Part shown: positions 1 to 6,658 of the stretch, in pieces
How positions within the stretch are numbered: the stretch's first letter is position 1
Layout: every line of letters starts with the position of its first letter
Assembly: GCA_016650315.1 (NCBI GenBank)
Contig: JAENVZ010000104.1
Span: 1-8,708 of the forward strand
Reading direction: 5' to 3'
DNA length: 8,708 nucleotides
DNA from: Alphaproteobacteria bacterium
Lineage (GTDB): Bacteria > Pseudomonadota > Alphaproteobacteria > Sphingomonadales > Sphingomonadaceae
The notes under the pieces: generated by a model
The model's database searches: none
Told to the model about the DNA's origin: nothing
The model's input: the letters and a program-made list of their open reading frames with translations, nothing else
Position numbers and translations under genes: made by a program

Positions 1-153
1 ATCGGCTGCGAACCGTGCACGTCAAAGGTCCTGCCGGGCGAAGACCCGCGCGCGGGCCGCTGGCGCGGATGGGACAAGGTTGAATGCGGCATCCACACGC
101 CGTCAACCCCGTTGGGCGATCCCGAAGATCCTGCCAACCAGCCGGTATTCTGA
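1..153 (+). CDS. cysH: Phosphoadenylyl/adenylyl-sulfate reductase, C-terminal end (partial)
   Basis: Frame 1 is open from the window edge to TGA at 151-153, giving the last 50 residues. They show a GCEPCT motif (Cys at visible residues 3 and 6), then GEDPRAGRW, then ECGIH with Cys at residue 29. In the assimilatory reductase family the CxxC pair supplies two of the four ligands of a [4Fe-4S] cluster. The ECG(L/I)H cysteine is the catalytic thiol that forms the thiosulfonate intermediate during thioredoxin-dependent reduction of APS or PAPS to sulfite. The CxxC pair argues for the cluster-containing APS-preferring class rather than the cluster-free E. coli-type PAPS reductase. The first cluster cysteines (a CC motif) would lie upstream of the window and cannot be seen. 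The gene runs convergently to dnaB with only 38 bp between the stop codons. The start is outside the window. Confidence 0.88.
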   Translation: MGCEPCTSKVLPGEDPRAGRWRGWDKVECGIHTPSTPLGDPEDPANQPVF

Positions 154-157
154 CTCA

Positions 158-198
158 CTCTCACTCAGAGAGAACAGACCCGGCTGACTGGTCAGTCA
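158..198. terminator. Possible bidirectional terminator between cysH and dnaB
   Basis: Two short inverted repeats sit between or across the convergent stop codons. CTCTC-ACTCA-GAGAG lies at 158-172, five bases after the cysH stop. TGACTG-GT-CAGTCA lies at 185-198 and overlaps the dnaB stop codon (192-194). Each could form a five-base-pair stem. Neither is followed by a T-run on either strand, so this is not a textbook intrinsic terminator. The position between convergent genes is the main argument for it. Confidence 0.3.
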
Positions 199-1703
199 TA
201 GCTGCTGGCAGAATAAGCATCTGGCGCGAGATCGCTGAATTTGGTGATGCTTGCTTCGAATTTCAGGCGGATACGGCCTGTTGAACCATGGCGCTGCTTG
301 CCGACGATCAGTTCGGCGGTGCCGTGCACATCCTGATATTTCTGCACCCATGCTGCATAATCGGCTGCGATCTTTGGGTCCGTGTCGGTATCCTTGGGTT
401 CCTTGGGCTGTAGCGCGGCGACATAATAATCCTCGCGGAACACGAACATCACCATGTCGGCGTCCTGTTCGATCGACCCCGATTCACGCAAATCCGAAAG
501 CTGGGGTCGCTTGTCTTCGCGCTGTTCGACGGCACGGCTCAATTGCGACAGCGCCATCACCGGCAGGTTGAGTTCCTTTGCCAGCGTCTTCAGCCCCCGG
601 CTGATTTCGGAAATTTCCTGCACCCGATTATCACTCCCTCTGGAGGACCCCTGCAAAAGCTGGAGATAATCGATCACGATAAAGCCGATATTATGCCGCC
701 GCTTCAACCGGCGTGCACGGGTGCGCAACGCCGCGATGGTCAGTCCCGGCGTATCGTCTATGAAAAGGGGCAGGTTCTGCAAATCGCGGGCCGCGCGCGA
801 AAGATTGGCGAAATCGGTGCGACTGATCTTGCCCATGCGCAACGCCTCACTGCTGATCCCCGACTGTTCGGCGAGAACACGGGTGGCAAGCTGATCGGCG
901 GACATTTCCAGGCTGAAGAAAGCGACCGGCGCACCCATGTTCTTGGCGTCGTCAATCCCGTCTTCCTTGTCGCGGATATAACGGGCCGCAGCATTATAGG
1001 CGATGTTGGTGGCAAGCGACGTCTTGCCCATGCCCGGCCTGCCCGCCACGATCATAAGATCGCTATTGTGCAGCCCGCCGATTTTTTCATTGATGCTGTT
1101 AAGCCCCGTGGTGATGCCCGACAAATGCCCGCCGCTGGAAAAGGCACGTTCTGCAATCTGCACCGCCATGGTGCTGGCCTGCAGAAAGCTTTTGACACTG
1201 CCCCCCTCTCCTTCGCCCTCGGACACGCGGTAGAGCGCAACTTCGGCGGCCTCGATCTGGCTTAGCGGATCGACATCCTCGCTGGTGTCGAGCGCCTTGT
1301 CCACAAGCTCCCGCCCGACGCCCACCAGTTCGCGTAACAGCGCCAGATCATAGATCTGCGTCGCAAAATCGCGCGCACCGATCAATGCTGCGCCATTGCC
1401 GGTCAATTGCGCCAGATAGGCGGGACCGCCCAGTTCCTTCAGTGATTCGTCCGCCTCCATCATCGGCCGCAGCGTCACTGGATTGGCCACCATATTGCGG
1501 TCGAGCAGCTTCAGTATCGCGTCATAGATACGGCCATGCACCGGTTCGAAAAAATGATCCGATCGAAGCTTCAACTGCACATCTTCGGCGATGCGATTGT
1601 CGATCATCAATGCGCCCAGCAGCGCGGCCTCCGCCTCGACATTGCGGGGCAAGCTTTTTTCCGCCGCGTCCTGCGCTGCGATCAGTCGGATATTCTCGGC
1701 CAT
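192..1703 (-). CDS. dnaB: Replicative DNA helicase DnaB
   Basis: The 503-residue product is the ring-shaped hexameric 5'-3' helicase that unwinds DNA at the replication fork and partners with DnaG primase. The N-terminal primase-interacting domain covers about residues 18-125 (begins LPRNVEAEAALLGALM). A linker follows to about 190, then the RecA-like ATPase domain. Walker A is GRPGMGKTS (221-229), Walker B is FIVIDYLQLL (341-350), then ALSQLSR (384-390) and SDLRESGSIEQDAD (403-416). The end carries VGKQRHGSTG (467-476), the conserved DnaB C-terminal motif. Two insertions relative to E. coli DnaB are visible: about 240-257 after the Walker A helix, and about 428-460 before the GKQRHG motif. 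The second resembles an acidic stretch I associate with alphaproteobacterial DnaB. No intein interrupts the Walker A site. The ATG at 1701-1703 is preceded by AAGGGG. It is downstream of mdoH on the same strand but has its own 103-bp upstream region. Confidence 0.97.
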   Translation of the reverse strand: MAENIRLIAAQDAAEKSLPRNVEAEAALLGALMIDNRIAEDVQLKLRSDHFFEPVHGRIYDAILKLLDRNMVANPVTLRPMMEADESLKELGGPAYLAQLTGNGAALIGARDFATQIYDLALLRELVGVGRELVDKALDTSEDVDPLSQIEAAEVALYRVSEGEGEGGSVKSFLQASTMAVQIAERAFSSGGHLSGITTGLNSINEKIGGLHNSDLMIVAGRPGMGKTSLATNIAYNAAARYIRDKEDGIDDAKNMGAPVAFFSLEMSADQLATRVLAEQSGISSEALRMGKISRTDFANLSRAARDLQNLPLFIDDTPGLTIAALRTRARRLKRRHNIGFIVIDYLQLLQGSSRGSDNRVQEISEISRGLKTLAKELNLPVMALSQLSRAVEQREDKRPQLSDLRESGSIEQDADMVMFVFREDYYVAALQPKEPKDTDTDPKIAADYAAWVQKYQDVHGTAELIVGKQRHGSTGRIRLKFEASITKFSDLAPDAYSASSYD

Positions 1704-1756
1704 ACCCCTTCATCGACCCATATGGCGGAGGAGACAAGGGGCCGGTCCACTTACCC

Positions 1757-1777
1757 TGTTGAAAAGTCTGTGGATAA
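1757..1777 (-). promoter_or_regulatory. Tandem DnaA boxes upstream of dnaB
   Basis: On the minus strand, 1769-1777 reads TTATCCACA, a perfect match to the E. coli DnaA-box consensus. Three bases further towards dnaB, 1757-1765 reads TTTTCAACA, which differs from that consensus at two positions. The two nine-mers are spaced 12 bp start to start and in the same orientation. The perfect box lies about 65 bp before the dnaB ATG, inside the 103-bp gap between mdoH and dnaB. DnaA is known to act as a transcription factor at such boxes in several bacteria. Regulation of dnaB here is inferred from position. I could not identify a convincing -35/-10 pair nearby. Confidence 0.6.
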
Positions 1778-1806
1778 ACGGTGCATAGGATGTGAGTGTT
1801 TGCGCG

Positions 1807-3699
1807 TCAGACCAGAACGTGCGTCGATGGTCCGCTCGTCAACGGCCGGGTTTCAGGTTGCGGCCTGTCTTTTACCATGGGAATAAACCCTTCATCCTCC
1901 GCCGTGCGGAATATACCCCGGCGCGCCAACCATTCCCCAATGTCGCAACGCGACGTTATCGACACAATGAAGGGCGCAAGCAGCAGGCTGACGACCACAG
2001 GAAGCAGCCACGCCATCCCGCCCGTGCCCATCAATGCACCTGCAAGGAACGGCAGAGCCGTCGCAATATGCCAGCGATAGTCATTCAGCGCATTGCCAAG
2101 CGGAATGCCGTCAACTGCCCGGCGTTGGGGCGACCAGCCGCTTGGCTGTCCATACATGATGCTGGCGACCGCGATGGTCTGCGCCAACATGGTAATCGGC
2201 GCGACCAGAACAGAAAGCGGGATTTCAACCGCCATCGTGCGCGCGACCCTGCCCAAACCGCCCAGTTCCCTTTGCCGGTCCTGATCCATCGCCAGCCAGA
2301 GTAATGACAGCAACTTCGGTCCGATCAGCAGCGCCACGGTCAGCCCCAGCAACCAAGGCGAATCCGTCGGCCCTGCCGGCGTAGCGGCGAATAACAGCGG
2401 TTGCAGCAATGTGACCAGCATCAGCATCATCCACAGCGGCGATGCGATATAGGACGAAGCGCCCATCAGCATCTGCAACCGGCTCACCCAATGCAGGCCC
2501 GCAACGCCAAGCAGACGAATATGCTGAAGGTTACCCTGACACCAGCGCCGGTCCCGGATGGCGAAATCGGTCAGGGTGGGTGGAAATTCCTCATGACTGC
2601 CCTCAGGCAGCGTGACCATGTGGACCGCCCATCCCCGCCGCCGGAGCAGCGCGGCCTCAACAATATCATGGCTCATGACATGACCGCCAAACGGTTCACG
2701 ACCGGAAAGTTTGGGAAGGCCGCAGCTTTCAGCAAAGGCACGCACGCGAATGATCGCGTTATGGCCCCAGAACGTAGCCTCCGATCCCGACCACCAGGCC
2801 ATGCCCGCCGCCGCGACCGGGCCATAAGCAGCGGCGCAAAATTGCTGCCAGCGGGCAAAGAGGGTCTGGGCATTTATGACGGTGGGGATGGACTGGATCA
2901 GGCCAACGCCGGGCGCGCGATCCATGGCGGAGGCAAGCCGCACCATTGCCGACCCGCTCATCAGGCTATCGGCGTCCAATACGATCATATAGTCATATCC
3001 GCCGCCAAAGCGCCGCAACCATTCGGCGATATTGCCCGGTTTACGCGCAATGTTCTGCGAACGGCGTCGATAATATACCGGCACAGGAGTCTGGCTCTTG
3101 ACCCGCCGATAGGCCGCATATTCACGCGGCAGCATTTTCGCGGCGGAATCGCTCAGAACAAAAAAGTCGAACAGCTTCGCCGCGCCAATATCGTCCACCA
3201 TGGCCGTCATCTTCGCCACGCGGGCGAATATCTGATCCACATGCTCGTTATAGATCGGGATCAGCACCGCCGTCCGCTTGCGCGGCAGGCGCAATTCCAT
3301 TGCCGGAACCAGTGGCATCATGCGACGGCCTGCCAGCACGCAAAACCCGGCCAACGCATTAAGGAAGCCAAAGGCCACCCAGCAGAACAGGCTGAGATAG
3401 AGAAGGAACAACGCCCCATCAAGCAGCGAGGTGCCATCCTGTCGCAACGGCCTTGCCAATTCGCTTGCTGAGAGCAATCCGATGGCAAGGCTGCTCAAAA
3501 TCAGTAATAGCCGCCGCTCGGTCATACTCGACGGCGATGTCATAACCTGCCCCAGTTGTTCGGGCTGTTCGCCCAGACATTGTTCGAGCATGTCGATCGG
3601 CGTCTCGGAAGGGAGATCGCCAATGTCTGCCTGATAATGGAGGATGTCGTTGGTCCGCGCAGCCTGCGATACGGTTCTTGTAGCAGATAAATTCAGCAA
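1807..3699 (-). CDS. mdoH: Glucans biosynthesis glucosyltransferase H (osmoregulated periplasmic glucans)
   Basis: This is an inner-membrane GT2 glycosyltransferase that uses UDP-glucose to build the beta-1,2-glucan backbone and is thought to help move it to the periplasm. In a 630-residue reading, residues about 63-80 and 91-125 are hydrophobic membrane segments. The cytosolic catalytic domain starts at TAVLIPIYNEH (143-153), with Asp184 in VLSDS, DAD at 242-244, GHNAIIRV (312-319), SHDIVEAALL (343-352) and the UDP-sugar processive motif RDRRW (382-386). Several membrane helices follow from about 410 to 585. It is shorter than E. coli MdoH (847 residues): the long N-terminal region, which in E. 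coli includes the FtsZ-interacting part, and the C-terminal tail are largely absent. Shorter forms are usual in alphaproteobacteria. The start is uncertain. The frame opens only with TTG (3697-3699) or CTG (3709-3711), and the first in-frame ATG is 3589-3591. It lies downstream of the mdoG/D gene with a 129-bp gap. Confidence 0.93.
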   Translation of the reverse strand: MLNLSATRTVSQAARTNDILHYQADIGDLPSETPIDMLEQCLGEQPEQLGQVMTSPSSMTERRLLLILSSLAIGLLSASELARPLRQDGTSLLDGALFLLYLSLFCWVAFGFLNALAGFCVLAGRRMMPLVPAMELRLPRKRTAVLIPIYNEHVDQIFARVAKMTAMVDDIGAAKLFDFFVLSDSAAKMLPREYAAYRRVKSQTPVPVYYRRRSQNIARKPGNIAEWLRRFGGGYDYMIVLDADSLMSGSAMVRLASAMDRAPGVGLIQSIPTVINAQTLFARWQQFCAAAYGPVAAAGMAWWSGSEATFWGHNAIIRVRAFAESCGLPKLSGREPFGGHVMSHDIVEAALLRRRGWAVHMVTLPEGSHEEFPPTLTDFAIRDRRWCQGNLQHIRLLGVAGLHWVSRLQMLMGASSYIASPLWMMLMLVTLLQPLLFAATPAGPTDSPWLLGLTVALLIGPKLLSLLWLAMDQDRQRELGGLGRVARTMAVEIPLSVLVAPITMLAQTIAVASIMYGQPSGWSPQRRAVDGIPLGNALNDYRWHIATALPFLAGALMGTGGMAWLLPVVVSLLLAPFIVSITSRCDIGEWLARRGIFRTAEDEGFIPMVKDRPQPETRPLTSGPSTHVLV

Positions 3700-3788
3700 T
3701 AGCGCACCCAGTTCTTTTTTGTCAGCATGTTATGCAACAGCACCACAATAGTCTCCCGAACTGGCCCCAGCCGGACCGCCTCCTCCAA
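3693..3788 (-). other. Short open frame with slippery heptamer overlapping the mdoH 5' end
   Basis: A minus-strand frame is open from just after a TGA at 3789-3791 to a TGA at 3693-3695 (31 codons), overlapping the TTG candidate start of mdoH. It contains a perfect AGGAGG (3779-3784), a CTG eight bases beyond it (3768-3770), an ATG at 3726-3728, and AAAAAAG (plus-strand 3714-3720) read as A-AAA-AAG in this frame. A -1 shift there, or one extra A in the six-A run, would continue directly into the mdoH frame. The joined product would read MLTKKELGALLLNLS from the ATG. Whether this is the true mdoH start, a leader peptide, or coincidence cannot be decided from this sequence. No ATG, GTG or TTG lies at the usual distance from the AGGAGG. 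Confidence 0.35.
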
Positions 3789-3828
3789 TCATCGAAATGC
3801 CCTAACCTTCCGTGATAGATATCGAAAG

Positions 3829-5346
3829 TTAAAAAGTCTGGTAAAGGAATGTTTCCGTGAACGCCTCATGACCAAAGCGCAAATAAGCCCGTATATCGGA
3901 CGGTTCAGCGCCATTCCGTTCAATATCCAAGACCAGTCGCCAAACATTGTCGAGGCCATGAACGCGATAACAGCCGGAATTGATCACTTTCCCATTTGTC
4001 ACGGTGAAGACCGGCTCCAGCGGGCTGAGATGATCCCGGCCTTCCAGGCGATCACCCGCAAAATCCACAACGACTTTGGTCACGCCCGCTTGCGGCGCGT
4101 GTCCCGGATTGCCGCCCTGCCCCGACCAGCAATTGATGACACGGGCGACTGGCAGCACCTCTGGCTCCCCCCCGATCCAACGCATCCGATAATCATAGGT
4201 GAATTGCGCACCCGATGTGGCCGGGATGGCAGGCGTCCAGAATGCAACGATATTATCGTCAATTTCGCGCGTTGTTGGAATTTCATACAGCGTTACCGCT
4301 CCTGCTCCCCAGTCGCCCTTGGGTTCTATCCAAAGGCTCGGCCGCTTTTCGTAAAAAACGCCATCGTCCTGGTAATGGTCAAAATTGCGGTCTCTCTGCA
4401 TCAAACCAAAACCGCGTGGGCCATGATCGGCAAAGCTGTTGACTTGTAGGCGGGGCGGATTGTTGAGCGGCCGCCATATCCGTTCACCCGCGCCAGTATG
4501 CATGGCAAGCCCGTCTGAATCATGGATTTCCGGTCGCCAGTCATGCGCTATGGCGCGGTGACCTTCATCATACCAGAACATGCTGGTGAGCGGCGCAATA
4601 CCCAGACGCTCCACACTGTCGCGCATATAAAGCGCCATACTGACGTCCTGCACCGTCTGATCGGCCTCCTGCCGGTTTTCGATCCGATAGGCGCCGGTCA
4701 CGCTCGGCCCTTCAAGCAGGGCATATGTTGTAATGGAGCCATTCGCCCCCAGTTCCAGCCAGAAATGGGTAAAGTTTGGAAACTCTTCCGGTTTGCTCAG
4801 GCCCGTATCAACCGCAATCCCCCTGGCAGAAAGGCCATATTGGTGCAGCGGCCCGGCAGATCGAAAATAGGACGCGCCCTGAAACGCCAACCAGTCGCCA
4901 ATGCCGCCCTTGTTCATGATACGAAAGCCGGAAAACCCACCTCCCTTGCCAAGCGTGGCCATGGGATGATCGGGAGGGAAATCATAGAGGGACGGGCTGT
5001 AGCGTATTTCGCGCGCGACGCCCTTTTCGACAACCGCAATGGAAACTGGCTGGCGCGCATATTTGGACAGTGGAAAGAAACGCACCCCCGTCGCATCGCC
5101 ATGCCCCGCCCACAGCGTCTTTTCCGGTCGAAATTCGATTTTCGCAACTGCGTCATAGTCGATCCGATCGAGCAGCGCCGGACTGGCCGCAATCGCCCGC
5201 GCGGGTCGGCGCGACAGGGCAAGCGCCTGCTCCTTGAGCATAGCCCAGGAAAAAGGCTTCCCCTTTCCCGTTGCCGCCCACCCCTTGAAAGAAGGCAGCG
5301 CCAATAATCCCGCCAGTCCGAAAATGGCATCCCGCCGTGTTGTCAT
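3829..5346 (-). CDS. mdoG: Periplasmic glucan biosynthesis protein, MdoG/MdoD (OpgG/OpgD) family, Tat-exported
   Basis: The product (505 residues from the ATG at 5344-5346) belongs to the family that processes osmoregulated periplasmic glucans made by MdoH. Numbered from a TTG one codon upstream, the N-terminus shows twin arginines (RR, 5-6) before a hydrophobic stretch (IFGLAGLLALP, 9-19) and a likely cleavage near GWAA (23-26), so Tat export is likely. Family motifs follow: GASYFR (158-163), YGLSARG (171-177), IAPLTSMF (251-258), RPLNNP (293-298), GFGLMQRDR (313-321), RPSLWIEP (336-343). Aligned by eye to E. coli OpgD, Asp277 (in IHDSD) and Asp365 (in IDDN) match D300 and D388, reported as the catalytic acids of that beta-1,2-glucanase (GH186). 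The C-terminal half (LPVARV, YLRFGHEAFTETFLYQ) looks more like OpgD than OpgG. The ATG is preferred over the adjacent TTG because AGGG (minus strand) is then well spaced. The symbol follows the COG name; opgD is a fair alternative. Confidence 0.93.
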   Translation of the reverse strand: MTTRRDAIFGLAGLLALPSFKGWAATGKGKPFSWAMLKEQALALSRRPARAIAASPALLDRIDYDAVAKIEFRPEKTLWAGHGDATGVRFFPLSKYARQPVSIAVVEKGVAREIRYSPSLYDFPPDHPMATLGKGGGFSGFRIMNKGGIGDWLAFQGASYFRSAGPLHQYGLSARGIAVDTGLSKPEEFPNFTHFWLELGANGSITTYALLEGPSVTGAYRIENRQEADQTVQDVSMALYMRDSVERLGIAPLTSMFWYDEGHRAIAHDWRPEIHDSDGLAMHTGAGERIWRPLNNPPRLQVNSFADHGPRGFGLMQRDRNFDHYQDDGVFYEKRPSLWIEPKGDWGAGAVTLYEIPTTREIDDNIVAFWTPAIPATSGAQFTYDYRMRWIGGEPEVLPVARVINCWSGQGGNPGHAPQAGVTKVVVDFAGDRLEGRDHLSPLEPVFTVTNGKVINSGCYRVHGLDNVWRLVLDIERNGAEPSDIRAYLRFGHEAFTETFLYQTF

Positions 5347-5479
5347 CAATCACCCTATTTATCGGTCACCCCAATGCACGGGACGAACGGGCATAACAAC
5401 TAAAGTCCGCAATCGCTCCATGCCACGCACTTTTATCCGTTGATCTTTGCCCCATCGCCCTCGTAGTGCTGTGAAACTT
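5347..5479. promoter_or_regulatory. Divergent intergenic region between mdoG and the UPF0262-dcd operon
   Basis: This 133-bp stretch must hold the promoters for both the minus-strand glucan genes and the plus-strand operon, since they diverge from here. TTGATC at 5440-5445 could be a -35 for the plus strand, but the hexamer 17 bp on (GTAGTG, 5463-5468) is a poor -10. On the minus strand GATAAAT close to the mdoG start could be a -10, without a good -35. I found no strong inverted repeat. The region is assigned by layout only. Confidence 0.35.
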
Positions 5480-5962
5480 ATGGCCGATCCGCGCATCATA
5501 GACATTTCGCTCGACGAACAGACGATCATCTGGCGCAACGCCGATGTTGAGCAGGAACGGCGAATCGCCATATTCGACATTCTTGAGGAAAATCTTTTCG
5601 CGCCGCAGCGTGAACATCCTGACGGTTATGCCGGTCCCTACAAGGTCGCCTTGCGCATTGAGGAGGGTCGACTGGCCATCGACATGGCGCGTGAGGACGG
5701 CACCTATCTCGAATCGGTCATCCTGGGTCTTGGCCGCTTTCGCCGACCGATCCGCGATTATTTTGCGATTTGCGACAGCTATTATCAGGCAATTCGGCAA
5801 TCAACGCCGCAACAGATCGAAACCGTCGACATGGCACGGCGCGGCATCCACAATGCGGCGGCCGAAACATTGATGGAACGGCTGGATGGCAAGATCAATG
5901 TGGATTTCGATACGGCGCGGCGGCTGTTCACGCTGATCTGCGTCCTGCACATCAAAGGTTGA
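5480..5962 (+). CDS. UPF0262 family protein, function unknown
   Basis: The 160-residue soluble protein begins MADPRIIDISLDEQTIIWRN and ends RRLFTLICVLHIKG. It matches what I recall of the UPF0262 (DUF2027-like small conserved) family, found mainly in alphaproteobacteria. Other recognisable stretches are QERRIAIFDILEEN, LGLGRFRRPIRDYF, YYQAIR and DMARRGIHNAAAE. No signal peptide, membrane segment or known catalytic motif is visible, and no biochemical role is established to my knowledge. The ATG at 5480-5482 is chosen over an upstream TTG (5447-5449) because homologues as I recall them start at MADPR. No strong ribosome-binding site precedes it. It is first in a tight plus-strand set: the GH25-like gene starts three bases after its stop. 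The family call is strong; the label number is from memory. Confidence 0.85.
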   Translation: MADPRIIDISLDEQTIIWRNADVEQERRIAIFDILEENLFAPQREHPDGYAGPYKVALRIEEGRLAIDMAREDGTYLESVILGLGRFRRPIRDYFAICDSYYQAIRQSTPQQIETVDMARRGIHNAAAETLMERLDGKINVDFDTARRLFTLICVLHIKG

Positions 5963-5965
5963 GCG

Positions 5966-6658
5966 ATGGCGCGACGGACATGGAAAAAGCGCCTTATTTA
6001 CCTTGCCCTGTGGCTCATTATAGCCGCCGTCATTGCGTTTGCTTTGATCCGCTCTGCGCAAGGCTGGACGCCTTCGCGTGGTCATTATCCCCTGCAAGGC
6101 CTGTCGGTGTCATCGGCAAATGGGCCGATCGCATGGAACATGGTAAAGGCGCGCGACGCCGACTTCGCCTATTTGCGTGCTTCGACAGGTGCCGCGCGGC
6201 GTGATCCGGCCTTTGCGGCCAATCTGGAGGGCGCTCGTACGGCGGGTCTGCGCTATGGGCCGGCACACGAATTCAGCCTGTGCAGTCTGGCGAGCGATCA
6301 AGCGACACTCTTCATTTCAACCGTGCCGCGTGAAAGTGCCATGCTGCCGCCGGTCGTGCGTTTGCATTTTACCCCGCGCTGCTCTTGCCGTCCCACACGT
6401 GCGGCGGTGCTGAGCGAACTCAACACCTTCCTCAACCTGATCGAAGCGCATATGGGAAAACCCGCGCTGATCCGCGTAAGTCAGGACTTTGAGCAGATTT
6501 ACGACATTAGCGGCGGCATCAACCGCACATTATGGCTTGAAGGAAATGTCTTCTCGCCCAACTATGCCAGTCGCCCCTGGGTCATGTGGACAGCATCGGA
6601 CTTTCATCGGATCGAGGGTATCGGGCAAGCAGTGGAATGGGATGTGGTGCGGCCATGA
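5966..6658 (+). CDS. Membrane-anchored GH25 (lysozyme-like) family protein with catalytic residues missing
   Basis: The 230-residue product has a basic N-terminus (RRTWKKR), one membrane segment (about 10-28) and then a GH25 muramidase-like fold, so it is probably anchored in the inner membrane facing the periplasm. The fold is recognisable from QGLSVSSANGPIAW (44-57), DFAYLRASTG (66-75), AGLRYGPAHEF (93-103), LPPVVRLHF (127-135), and WVMWTASD (205-212) near the end. In active GH25 enzymes these read GxDVSxxQG, KATEG, GAYHF and PxxDxE. Here the key acids are replaced: Ser47 for the first Asp, and Arg132 and His134 for the Asp and Glu of DxE. Hydrolytic activity is therefore unlikely. A peptidoglycan-binding or structural role is possible but is inference. 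The ATG at 5966 has AAAGG seven bases upstream. Its stop overlaps the cdd start as ATGA (6655-6658). The reading frame is intact, with no sign of decay. Confidence 0.82.
   Translation: MARRTWKKRLIYLALWLIIAAVIAFALIRSAQGWTPSRGHYPLQGLSVSSANGPIAWNMVKARDADFAYLRASTGAARRDPAFAANLEGARTAGLRYGPAHEFSLCSLASDQATLFISTVPRESAMLPPVVRLHFTPRCSCRPTRAAVLSELNTFLNLIEAHMGKPALIRVSQDFEQIYDISGGINRTLWLEGNVFSPNYASRPWVMWTASDFHRIEGIGQAVEWDVVRP

Noticed and set aside
192..1703. An intein in dnaB
   Set aside because: DnaB is a common intein host, but the Walker A motif and later motifs are contiguous and the length is normal for the family.
2401..3471. A 356-codon plus-strand open frame opposite mdoH
   Set aside because: Its translation is rich in His, Arg, Gln and Pro with no known motif, and it lies wholly antisense to the clearly conserved mdoH catalytic domain. 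It is a shadow of GC-rich codon use.
4522..5307. A 261-codon plus-strand open frame opposite mdoG
   Set aside because: It is antisense to conserved MdoG/D motifs, has no recognisable domain and no promoter or ribosome-binding site.
5440..5468. A sigma-70 promoter for UPF0262 (TTGATC with GTAGTG)
   Set aside because: The -10 hexamer is too poor for a separate feature; it is only mentioned under the divergent region.
5366..5800. A 144-codon minus-strand frame reaching into the divergent intergenic region
   Set aside because: It is antisense to conserved UPF0262 sequence and unlike any known protein.
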